Assembly (NCBI GenBank): GCA_944363755.1
Contig: CALVVC010000007.1
Location: 1 to 19,042 of the forward strand
DNA: 19,042 nt
Reading direction: 5' to 3'
From: an uncultured Bacilli bacterium
GTDB lineage: Bacteria > Bacillota_I > Bacilli_A > RF39 > UBA660
Under the pieces are notes generated by a model. The model searched no databases and was not told the origin of the DNA. It saw only the letters and a list, made by a program, of their open reading frames with translations. The position numbers were made by a program, and so were the translations under genes. Positions 6,480 through 13,070 of the stretch are shown piece by piece. Positions within the stretch are counted from its first letter, which is position 1. Every line of letters begins with the position of its first letter.

Positions 6480-7680
6480 TATTATTAATCGTGAAGATTT
6501 TCCTATTTTAAACAATGATATAATATATTTTGATAATGGTGCGACGACTCTAAAGCCAAAGTGTGTTATTGAAGCGATGAATGACTATTATTATAAATAC
6601 TGTGCTAATATTCACAGAGGAGACTATAAAATTTCTCTTGAAGCTAGTAATGCCTATGAAGAAGTTAGAAATAAAGTAAAAAACTTTATAAATGCTAAAA
6701 GTTCTAACGAAATAGTTTTCACTAGTGGATCAACAGACTCACTTAATAAGATAGTCTTTGGTTTTATGATGAATTATTTAAATGAAGGTGATGAAGTATT
6801 ACTTACAAAAAGTGAACACGCTTCAAATGTCTTACCATGGTTAGAACTAGCAAAAATAAAAAATATTAAAATAAAATATATTCCTTTAAATGATAATCAT
6901 GAATTAACTATAAAAGCTTTAAATGATACTATAACAGATAAAACTAAAGTAATTTCTATCGCTCATATTACTAACGTTGTAGGAGATGTAAGAAATATTA
7001 ATTTGATAAGTAAAATCGCTCATCAACATAACATAATCTTAGTAGTAGATGGGGCCCAAAGTGTTCCTCATATGAAAACAGATGTTACTTTAGACGATAT
7101 CGACTTTTTAACATTTTCAGGCCATAAGATGTTAGGACCAACAGGCGTAGGTGTATTATATGGTAAAACAAAATATCTAGAAAAAATGGTCCCTATCGAA
7201 TTTGGCGGCGGTATGAATCAATACTTTGAAGTAGATGGAAAAGTAGAATATAAAAGTATTCCTACAAAGTTTGAAGCAGGAACACCTCCTATCGCCGAAG
7301 TAATAGGACTAGGTGCAGCTATTGATTATTTACAAACAATTGGTATGGAGAAAATCTATAACTATGAAAAAGAATTAAAAAAATATCTTGTCTCTAAATT
7401 AGAGAAAAATCCTAAGGTAATACTTTATAATAAGAGTACTGATAGTGGAGTATTAGCTTTTAACTTAGAAGGAATATTTAGTCAAGATACTGCTATTTAC
7501 CTAGACCATTATAATATTTGTGTAAGAGCCGGAAACCACTGTGCAAAAATATTAAAAGATGAAATAAATATTAAAAATACTTGTAGAATAAGTTTATATT
7601 TCTATAATACTAAAGAAGAAATAGATAAGTTAGTAGAAGTTTTAGAAAAAAGTGATGATTTATTTAAAGTAATATTGTAG
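6475..7680 (+). CDS. sufS: SufS, PLP-dependent cysteine desulfurase
   Basis: SufS removes sulfur from L-cysteine, forming alanine and a persulfide that is passed to SufU. The protein is about 400 residues, a normal length. Motifs include YFDNGATTLKP near the N-terminus, the PLP-binding lysine in TFSGHKMLGPTGVG (Lys218, numbering from the GTG) and the catalytic cysteine in VRAGNHCAK (Cys356). The more common form of the last motif is RAGHHCA, so Asn replaces one His. The start is uncertain: no ATG exists upstream of the conserved YFDNGATT, and the GTG at 6475 lies within the ribosome-binding site. An ATT start at 6481 or 6484 is a real possibility. Confidence 0.94.
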   Translation: MIIINREDFPILNNDIIYFDNGATTLKPKCVIEAMNDYYYKYCANIHRGDYKISLEASNAYEEVRNKVKNFINAKSSNEIVFTSGSTDSLNKIVFGFMMNYLNEGDEVLLTKSEHASNVLPWLELAKIKNIKIKYIPLNDNHELTIKALNDTITDKTKVISIAHITNVVGDVRNINLISKIAHQHNIILVVDGAQSVPHMKTDVTLDDIDFLTFSGHKMLGPTGVGVLYGKTKYLEKMVPIEFGGGMNQYFEVDGKVEYKSIPTKFEAGTPPIAEVIGLGAAIDYLQTIGMEKIYNYEKELKKYLVSKLEKNPKVILYNKSTDSGVLAFNLEGIFSQDTAIYLDHYNICVRAGNHCAKILKDEINIKNTCRISLYFYNTKEEIDKLVEVLEKSDDLFKVIL

Positions 7681-7689
7681 GAGGTAAAT

Positions 7690-8121
7690 ATGGATTCTGA
7701 ATTAAAAAGAGAGATAATTTTAGATAATTATAATAGCCCTTTTCATAAAGGATTAAAAAACGAAAAAGGTTATATTAAAGCGAATACTAATAATGAATCT
7801 TGTATTGATAATATTGATATTGAATTAAAAATAGAAAATGGCAAAGTTGTAGATGCTACCTTTGATGGTGAAGCTTGTGCTATTTCAACTTCAGCGACTT
7901 CTATTTTCTTAAGAAAAATAATAGGTAAGAGTGTTTTAGAAGTTAAAGAATTAATAAAAAATTATGAAAATTTAATAGATGAAAAACCATATGATGAAGA
8001 ACTTTTAGGAGAACTTATGGCCTATGATACTATCTATATGCAACCTAATAGAAAGCACTGTGCCCTTCTTCCTGTCGATACAATAAATAAGATTCTAAAG
8101 GAGGTAGAAAGTGGAGATTAA
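7690..8121 (+). CDS. sufU: SufU, zinc-dependent sulfur transfer protein
   Basis: SufU accepts the persulfide sulfur from SufS and relays it to the SufBCD scaffold in Gram-positive bacteria. The 143-residue protein keeps all four zinc ligands expected for SufU: Cys38 and Asp40 in ESCID, Cys63 in GEACAIS and Cys124 in KHCALL. The first motif is normally PxCGD; here Gly is replaced by Ile (CID) and Pro by Glu. The C-terminal loop before Cys124 differs in sequence and length from the Bacillus form (TIYMQPNRKHC). An AGGAGG site precedes the ATG by seven bases, directly after the sufS stop, and the gene end overlaps sufB by 11 bases. Confidence 0.92.
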   Translation: MDSELKREIILDNYNSPFHKGLKNEKGYIKANTNNESCIDNIDIELKIENGKVVDATFDGEACAISTSATSIFLRKIIGKSVLEVKELIKNYENLIDEKPYDEELLGELMAYDTIYMQPNRKHCALLPVDTINKILKEVESGD

Positions 8122-9421
8122 AGGACTAACTAAAGATAATATTTTAAAGATATCAAATCATAAAAAAGAAGCAGATTGGGTAAGAGATTATCGCATAAAG
8201 TCATATGAATACTTTACTAAAACAAATAAAAAACTTCCTTTTGGACCAGAATTTAATCTAAACTTTGATGATATCATCTATTATAAAAGTACTACTGATG
8301 AATTAACTGATGATTGGTCTAAAGTTTTAAAACCTATTAAAAGTGAACTCGATAATCTTGGTGTCTTAGAAAGTGAACAATATATGGCTGGTATGGGTGT
8401 TCAGTATGAAAGTGAAGTAATTTATCATAATATGCTTAAAGAGCTTGTGGATAAGAAAGTAATCTTTACATCTATTGATAATGCCATTAAAGAATATCCT
8501 GATTTAGTCAAAAAATATTTTGGTAAAATTGTCAAAAATAATGATAATTTATATACAAGTTTAAACAGTGCTGTCTTCTCCGGTGGAAGCTTTATCTATA
8601 TACCACCTCATACTAGATTAGAAAGACCTCTTCAAAGTTACTTTAGAATTAATAGTAAAGGAATGGGTCAATTTGAAAGAACTCTAATCATAGTAGATGA
8701 TGATAGTAGTCTTCATTATATTGAAGGATGTACTGCCCCAACTTATGCCACTTCATCACTTCATGCTGCAGTTGTAGAAATATATGTTGGAAGAAATAGT
8801 AAATGTCGTTATACTACTATTCAAAACTGGGCTCCTAATGTTTATAATCTAGTAACTAAAAGAGCCTTGGTTGAAGAAAACGGTACTATGGAGTGGATTG
8901 ATGGTAATATTGGAAGTAAACTAACTATGAAATATCCTTGCTGTATCTTAAAAGGAGATAATTCATCTGGTACTTGTATCAGTATCGCTGTTGCAAGTAA
9001 TAATCAAATCCAAGACACTGGAGCGAGAATGATTCAATTAGGTAATAATACTAATAGTAAGATAATATCTAAAAGTATTGCAAGGAATGGAGGTAATGCC
9101 ACATATAGAGGTGATGTTAAGATTAAAGAAGATGCCACTAATTCATACTCTATGATAAAATGCGACACTTTAATACTAGATAAGGATAGTATTAGTGATA
9201 CCATCCCTACAAATATAGTCTCTAATAACACAAGTACCATTGAACATGAAGCGACTGTTTCTAAAATAAATGATGCTAGTATTTTCTATCTTGAAAGTAA
9301 AGGAATACCTAAAGAAAAATGTGAAGAATTAATAGTTTTAGGATTCTTAGAAGAGTTTAGAAAAGAACTTCCTATGGAGTATGCAGTTGAATTAAATCAA
9401 ATTTTGAAAAAAAACTTATAA
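8111..9421 (+). CDS. sufB: SufB, iron-sulfur cluster scaffold subunit
   Basis: SufB is the scaffold on which the nascent cluster is built. The 436-residue protein is somewhat shorter than the roughly 470 common in the family. Diagnostic stretches are SGGSFIYIPPHTRLERPLQS, MKYPCCILKGDNSSG, DTGARMIQLGNNT, SKIISKSIARNGGNATYRG, IKCDTLIL with Cys351 at the place of the essential SufB cysteine, IEHEATVSKI with His379-Glu380, and ELPMEYAVELN near the end. Start is GTG at 8111, with AAAGGAGGT six bases upstream, inside the sufU end. It is last in the operon, as is usual in Firmicutes. Confidence 0.96.
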   Translation: MEIKGLTKDNILKISNHKKEADWVRDYRIKSYEYFTKTNKKLPFGPEFNLNFDDIIYYKSTTDELTDDWSKVLKPIKSELDNLGVLESEQYMAGMGVQYESEVIYHNMLKELVDKKVIFTSIDNAIKEYPDLVKKYFGKIVKNNDNLYTSLNSAVFSGGSFIYIPPHTRLERPLQSYFRINSKGMGQFERTLIIVDDDSSLHYIEGCTAPTYATSSLHAAVVEIYVGRNSKCRYTTIQNWAPNVYNLVTKRALVEENGTMEWIDGNIGSKLTMKYPCCILKGDNSSGTCISIAVASNNQIQDTGARMIQLGNNTNSKIISKSIARNGGNATYRGDVKIKEDATNSYSMIKCDTLILDKDSISDTIPTNIVSNNTSTIEHEATVSKINDASIFYLESKGIPKEKCEELIVLGFLEEFRKELPMEYAVELNQILKKNL

Positions 9422-9427
9422 TTTTGT

Positions 9428-9511
9428 AAATTCAAGACTTTTTAGGCTCGAATTTTTAAAAAGTCCCTAGGGAAAATTGAAAATTGCACGCAAAAAAGTC
9501 TTGAATTTTTA
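9428..9511 (+). terminator. Large hairpin after sufB, terminator or attenuator-like leader of ssb
   Basis: AAATTCAAGACTTTTT (9428-9443) pairs perfectly over 16 bases with 9493-9508, and T-rich sequence follows at once. The 49-base loop contains a second copy of AAAAAGTC (9458-9465) that can instead pair with GACTTTTT at 9436-9443 (8 bp), so two mutually exclusive folds exist. The loop also holds the palindrome TCCCTAGGGA (9464-9473) and a GAAAATT direct repeat. It most simply ends the suf transcript; a switching role is inference. Confidence 0.55.
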
Positions 9512-9525
9512 ATTTTCTCTTTTTG

Positions 9526-9544
9526 CATAGATTTTAAAACTATG
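9526..9544. repeat. Near-palindrome upstream of ssb, possible operator
   Basis: CATAGATTTTAAAACTATG is a 19-base dyad: CATAG and CTATG arms flank TTTTAAAA. It overlaps a weak promoter candidate, TTGCAT (9523-9528) then TACCTT (9546-9551). It could bind a regulator or simply be an AT-rich chance dyad. Confidence 0.3.
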
Positions 9545-9573
9545 TTACCTTATCTTGCGAAAGGAGGAATTAT

Positions 9574-9921
9574 ATGTTAAATAGTTTAATTTTAGTAGGT
9601 CGTCTAACTAAAGATATCGATATTAAAGAAACTGAATCTGGCAAGAAAGTAGGCACACTTTCTTTAGCAGTACCACGTTCCTTTAAGAATATGGATGGAG
9701 TTTATGAAACTGACTTTATAAACTGTACACTTTGGGAAGAAAAAGCTAAGCTTACTAAAGAGTATTGTAAAGTTGGAGATATTGTTGGTATTAGAGGACG
9801 TCTTCAAAGTAATATTATTAAAACAGAAGAAGGTTCAAGATACTTTCTAGAAGTAGTTGCAGACAAAGTCACTTTTCTTTCTAGTAAGAAGAAAAGTGAT
9901 GTCAAAAATAATGATAATTGA
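9574..9921 (+). CDS. ssb: Short single-stranded DNA-binding protein (SSB)
   Basis: SSB coats single-stranded DNA through an OB fold during replication, repair and transformation. The 115-residue product opens with MLNSLILVGRLTKDIDIKET and continues with TLSLAVPRSF, TDFINCTLWEEKA, CKVGDIVGIRGRLQS and LEVVADKVTFL, covering a complete OB domain. The flexible tail with the acidic DDDIPF-like tip that recruits partner proteins in main SSBs is absent; the protein ends KSDVKNNDN. In length and missing tail it resembles Bacillus SsbB, the competence-linked short form, but orthology is not proven. It starts with ATG behind GAAAGGAGG and stands alone instead of lying between rpsF and rpsR. Confidence 0.92.
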   Translation: MLNSLILVGRLTKDIDIKETESGKKVGTLSLAVPRSFKNMDGVYETDFINCTLWEEKAKLTKEYCKVGDIVGIRGRLQSNIIKTEEGSRYFLEVVADKVTFLSSKKKSDVKNNDN

Positions 9922-9961
9922 CTGTTTTGATGCTTATATTACAATATTTTTAATTTTTCAG

Positions 9962-9991
9962 TTGACTTTTACTATTAAAAAGATTTATAGT
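9962..9991 (+). promoter_or_regulatory. Promoter of the XRE regulator
   Basis: TTGACT (9962-9967) and TATAGT (9986-9991) are spaced by 18 bases, 30 bases before the ATG at 10022. Confidence 0.55.
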
Positions 9992-10021
9992 TTAGTAAAT
10001 AGTTAATAAGGAGAGACAAAT

Positions 10022-10375
10022 ATGCTTTTAAGTAAACGTTTAAAAGAGTTGCGTATAGCAAGTGGTTTAACGCAACGTGAGTTGGGCGAGCGTGTAAATG
10101 TTACAAAAGTAAGTATTTGTTGTTATGAAAATGGCACGAGGACCCCAACTTTGGATACACTAACAAAATTAGGAAAGGTACTAGATGTTGATGTTGATTA
10201 TCTTTTAGGGTATGATACTTCTGTTAAAGTAAAGGGAAAAAACAAAAAGATTGTTAATATGGCTAAAGAAGAAATAGAATTCATTAAAAAATTAAGAGAA
10301 CTAGAAAATCTACATCAGTTAGTTATAGAAAATCCAAAAAGGGCAATCGAATTATTGAGTAAGGGATTAGACTAA
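10022..10375 (+). CDS. XRE-family helix-turn-helix transcription regulator
   Basis: The predicted 117-residue protein has an N-terminal Cro/CI-type HTH (about residues 3-62): LSKRLKELRIASGLTQRELG, VNVTKVSICCYENGTRTP and TLTKLGKVLDVDVDYLLGYD. The C-terminal 50 residues are charged and helical, with no recognisable ligand or protease domain. Codon use in the first 100 bases is unlike neighbouring genes, with several CGT arginine codons where AGA dominates elsewhere, possibly a sign of different ancestry. It has its own promoter and lies 128 bases upstream of the thioester surface protein on the same strand, so it may regulate that unit; nothing in the sequence proves this. Confidence 0.88.
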   Translation: MLLSKRLKELRIASGLTQRELGERVNVTKVSICCYENGTRTPTLDTLTKLGKVLDVDVDYLLGYDTSVKVKGKNKKIVNMAKEEIEFIKKLRELENLHQLVIENPKRAIELLSKGLD

Positions 10376-10452
10376 TAATCTCTTATTTTTGTTGAAAAAT
10401 ATACAAAAATTTACAATCGCAACATAAATACTAAAAGAATATTTGAAATTTC

Positions 10453-10481
10453 TTGAAAAAAATTTTCCCATTTGCTATACT
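10453..10481 (+). promoter_or_regulatory. Promoter of the thioester surface protein
   Basis: TTGAAA (10453-10458) and TATACT (10476-10481) with an exact 17-base spacer lie 22 bases before the ATG at 10504. Confidence 0.7.
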
Positions 10482-10503
10482 CTAAATAAGGTAAGGTGAT
10501 TAT

Positions 10504-11799
10504 ATGAGTTCTAAAATGAGTTCAAAAAGACAAATAAAAAGAAGTAAAGAAAAAAGAAGTAAAGACAAAATGGATAAAGCAATGAGTGATATTAAAAAAA
10601 TAGGAATTATTTCTTGTTGTTTAATAGCAGTTTTACTAGTAGTAGGAATATTTATTGGTCCTAAAGAAAGTTATGCTGCAGGATTTTTACAACAATTACC
10701 TGATAGCTTTTATTCAGGAATGACTACAGAAAGTCAACATCTAATAAGTGATATATCATTACCAAAAGAATTTTACGGGACTAGTGGTGATGAAAGATTA
10801 GGCTATATTTATTGTATGGATCATCGTTTAGGAATGATTGGTGCTACATCTCAAAAACCAGAACTAGCCCATTTATATGAAAAAGGCGCATCAGTTAAGT
10901 CTAGTTTTACTTTAGAAAGTAGCAATCGCACTACAACATATAATGGTTTAATATATATTTTACAAAATGATAATATTACAGGTGATGGTGCTACTGATTA
11001 TTATATTACTCAACTTGCTGTATGGTGGTATCTAGATAGAGCAAATGGCTTTGAGGATGGTTATAACTATACATCTTATAATTTAGAAACAGCTACAACT
11101 AGTGAAGAAAATAAATATGATAGTGGTGGCAATTATGCTTTCTATAATAATTTATCAGCATCTGATAAACAAACAATTAAAGCTGATAGTACTTATGGAC
11201 AATACGTTGTTAACTTAGTAGAAGGTGCAGTTGCTAATCAAAACAATTATAATGATAATGTTGGTACACAAGATATTACAATAGATACATCTAGTATCAC
11301 ATATACAATAAATAATAATTATTTAGAAACTAACATAATTAAACCTGTAAGTTCAAATGCAAATCTTGAGAGTTATTCTATCCAAATCAATAATTCTGTT
11401 GGTAACATAGAAATAGTTGATGAAAATAATAATCCAATTAGTGCAGATAACATTAGTGCAACTCAAGGATTTAAATTAAGAGTACCAATTAGTGATGTAC
11501 AAACTGAGAATTTTAAAGCAAATATTACAGTTGTAGGACATTTTTCAAATTACTATGATGCATATGTTTATAATCCTAATCCAACTGATCATTCTGGAGT
11601 GCAATTACAAAGGGCTTTACTTGGACTTATTGAAAGACCATCCGCGCCAACAACAATAGATTTAGAAGCTCCAACAATAGAAACTCCAGATACAGATAGT
11701 ACTTCATACTTAGTATATGGTATAGGAGCCTTAATCGTAATAGCAGGAATCGTCTTAATAGTTGTGGCTAAAAGACCAAATGATGCAAAGAAAAAGTAA
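10504..11799 (+). CDS. Thioester-domain (TQXA) cell-surface protein with sortase-type C-terminus
   Basis: The predicted 431-residue exported protein has a very basic N-terminus of about 32 residues, a hydrophobic signal core (about 33-52) and a likely cleavage site at SYAA/GF (near 59). A TQXA-type thioester domain follows: Cys104 in GYIYCMDHR and Gln170 in YITQLAVWWYLD match the Cys and TQxAxW signatures, whose side chains form an internal thioester that can couple covalently to a target surface. A beta-rich domain (about 255-375) contains NPISADNISATQGFKLRVP and VQLQRALLGL. A Pro/Thr-rich stretch, the motif TPDTD (394-398), one helix and a KRPNDAKKK tail complete a cell-wall sorting signal that is not LPxTG. 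The adjacent sortase is the probable anchoring enzyme. Confidence 0.85.
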   Translation: MSSKMSSKRQIKRSKEKRSKDKMDKAMSDIKKIGIISCCLIAVLLVVGIFIGPKESYAAGFLQQLPDSFYSGMTTESQHLISDISLPKEFYGTSGDERLGYIYCMDHRLGMIGATSQKPELAHLYEKGASVKSSFTLESSNRTTTYNGLIYILQNDNITGDGATDYYITQLAVWWYLDRANGFEDGYNYTSYNLETATTSEENKYDSGGNYAFYNNLSASDKQTIKADSTYGQYVVNLVEGAVANQNNYNDNVGTQDITIDTSSITYTINNNYLETNIIKPVSSNANLESYSIQINNSVGNIEIVDENNNPISADNISATQGFKLRVPISDVQTENFKANITVVGHFSNYYDAYVYNPNPTDHSGVQLQRALLGLIERPSAPTTIDLEAPTIETPDTDSTSYLVYGIGALIVIAGIVLIVVAKRPNDAKKK

Positions 11800-12436
11800 A
11801 ACACTAAAAAGCCAACTCTCTAAAGTTGGCTTTTTCTTCCTTATAGTAGGAATAATAGTTTTTATAAGTACACCTTTAAGAATATTAAAAGAAGAAGTTT
11901 TTGAAGAAATGCGACTTGCCATTTTTCAAAAAAATATAAATGAGGATAATAACACAACTATTAATAATGTAAATACAGAAAATTTAACTGTAACTACTGA
12001 AAAGAAAGAAGAAGCAGAAGAAAATGATAAAAAAGCAAATTACTCATATATTGGAGAAATATCAATACCTAAAATAAAATTAAAAAGAGGTTTTGTTTCT
12101 AAAGAATCTAAGTATAATAACGTTGAATATAATGTAACTATTGCAAACATCTCAGATTATCCTGATGTACCACTAGGTAACTTTATCCTTATGGCACATT
12201 CAGGTAATGCTTATATATCATTTTTTGATAAATTATATAAATTACAAATAGGGGATGAAGCGACTGTTAGTTATAATGCTAATACCTATAATTATCGTTT
12301 AACTAACATCTATAATCAAGCTAAAACAGGAACAGTAGCAATTTATCGTAATCCAAGTATTAAAACATTAACTTTAATTACTTGTACTCATAATGATGAT
12401 TATAATCAAACAATTTATATCTTTGAAGAAATATAA
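11780..12436 (+). CDS. Sortase-family transpeptidase next to its likely substrate
   Basis: About 218 residues from the first ATG. A short basic cytoplasmic start is followed by one membrane helix (about 16-30), then an acidic Asn-rich linker (50-86) and the sortase beta-barrel (88-218). Landmarks are YIGEISIPKIKLKR, DYPDVPLGNFILMAHSGN with catalytic His140, and LTLITCTHND with catalytic Cys202. The third catalytic residue of sortases is an Arg several positions after the Cys; here NQTIYIFEE has Gln210 at that place. The gene overlaps the substrate gene by 20 bases and has no visible ribosome site, so it probably depends on translational coupling. A TTG at 11762 and a second ATG at 11783 are alternative starts. 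Confidence 0.87.
   Translation: MMQRKSKTLKSQLSKVGFFFLIVGIIVFISTPLRILKEEVFEEMRLAIFQKNINEDNNTTINNVNTENLTVTTEKKEEAEENDKKANYSYIGEISIPKIKLKRGFVSKESKYNNVEYNVTIANISDYPDVPLGNFILMAHSGNAYISFFDKLYKLQIGDEATVSYNANTYNYRLTNIYNQAKTGTVAIYRNPSIKTLTLITCTHNDDYNQTIYIFEEI
11806..11835 (+). terminator. Intrinsic terminator lying inside the sortase coding start
   Basis: AAAAAGCCAACT (11806-11817) and AGTTGGCTTTTT (11824-11835) form a 12-bp stem, nine of them outside the A/T end, with a six-base loop and a built-in T-tract. It starts six bases after the stop of the surface-protein gene but falls around codons 10-19 of the sortase reading frame, ahead of its membrane helix. Confidence 0.8.
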
Positions 12437-12456
12437 GAATAAAAAGGAGAATGTTT

Positions 12457-13032
12457 ATGGACTTAAGCATAATAGAACAATTAATAACATTTATAGCCCT
12501 TCCATTTCAATCTTTTTTAACGATTGAAATACTTTTAATATTTCTTATTATTCTTATATTTTTAATATATAACGAAAAAAGACAAAGTAAGAAAGTTAAA
12601 TATTCTTTAATTTCTCTTATTATTTTCTTTTTTTCATTATTAGTCTTTTACTTTCAAGAAGATATAGTAACAGTCTTAAGTGAAATTATTAAAACTATTA
12701 TGAGATGTTTCTATTTTCCTAATATTTTATTTTATATTTTAACGACCATAACCTCTTTAATTATACTAATATACACTATCTTAAAAAGCAATCTAACAAA
12801 ACTAAATAAAATTATTACCTATAGTATTACTCTTATTCATCTCTTTTTATTTACTAATTTTATTTCCTTAGCGATTACTAATAATATCTCTTTAACAGAT
12901 ACTGCTAATATATATCAACATGATAATATGTTTATAATAGTTTTATTTAGCCAAATTATCTTTATAATACTAATACTTTACAAACTAATCTATCATTTTT
13001 GTCATATTAGACATAGTAAACTAGAAAAATAA
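12457..13032 (+). CDS. Unrecognised multi-helix membrane protein
   Basis: The predicted 191-residue protein is strongly hydrophobic. I count about five membrane segments, centred near residues 15-40, 47-64, 87-109, 118-140 and 151-174. Loops are short and Lys/Asn-rich, and the C-terminus is basic (HIRHSKLEK). I see no catalytic or transport motif and do not recognise the family. The start is ATG at 12457, seven bases after AAGGAG; the ATG at 12451 is too close to that site. It begins 20 bases after the sortase and ends 38 bases before the LtaS-type gene, so it belongs with the surface unit by position. A role in envelope biogenesis would be inference from neighbours only. Confidence 0.75.
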   Translation: MDLSIIEQLITFIALPFQSFLTIEILLIFLIILIFLIYNEKRQSKKVKYSLISLIIFFFSLLVFYFQEDIVTVLSEIIKTIMRCFYFPNILFYILTTITSLIILIYTILKSNLTKLNKIITYSITLIHLFLFTNFISLAITNNISLTDTANIYQHDNMFIIVLFSQIIFIILILYKLIYHFCHIRHSKLEK

Positions 13033-13050
13033 AGAGTAAGATGATATAAT
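13022..13050 (+). promoter_or_regulatory. Promoter of the LtaS-type gene
   Basis: TATAAT (13045-13050, exact, preceded by TGA) and a weak TAGAAA (13022-13027) are spaced by 17 bases, overlapping the end of the preceding gene and 20 bases before the ATG at 13071. Confidence 0.55.
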
Positions 13051-13070
13051 ATCTAGGAAGTGAGGTAATT

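Noticed and set aside
9034..9240. 68-codon minus-strand frame inside sufB
   Set aside because: Antisense shadow of conserved SufB core sequence.
9922..9961. Possible terminator after ssb
   Set aside because: ATATT/AATAT has almost no loop and the TGACTG/CAGTTGA arms mismatch; no stable stem was found.
10376..10452. Possible terminator or operator after the XRE gene
   Set aside because: There are only short AT-rich matches (GTTG...CAAC four-base arms); nothing above chance.
11589..11804. 71-codon minus-strand frame at the end of the thioester protein
   Set aside because: Antisense to the sorting-signal region; no family signature of its own.
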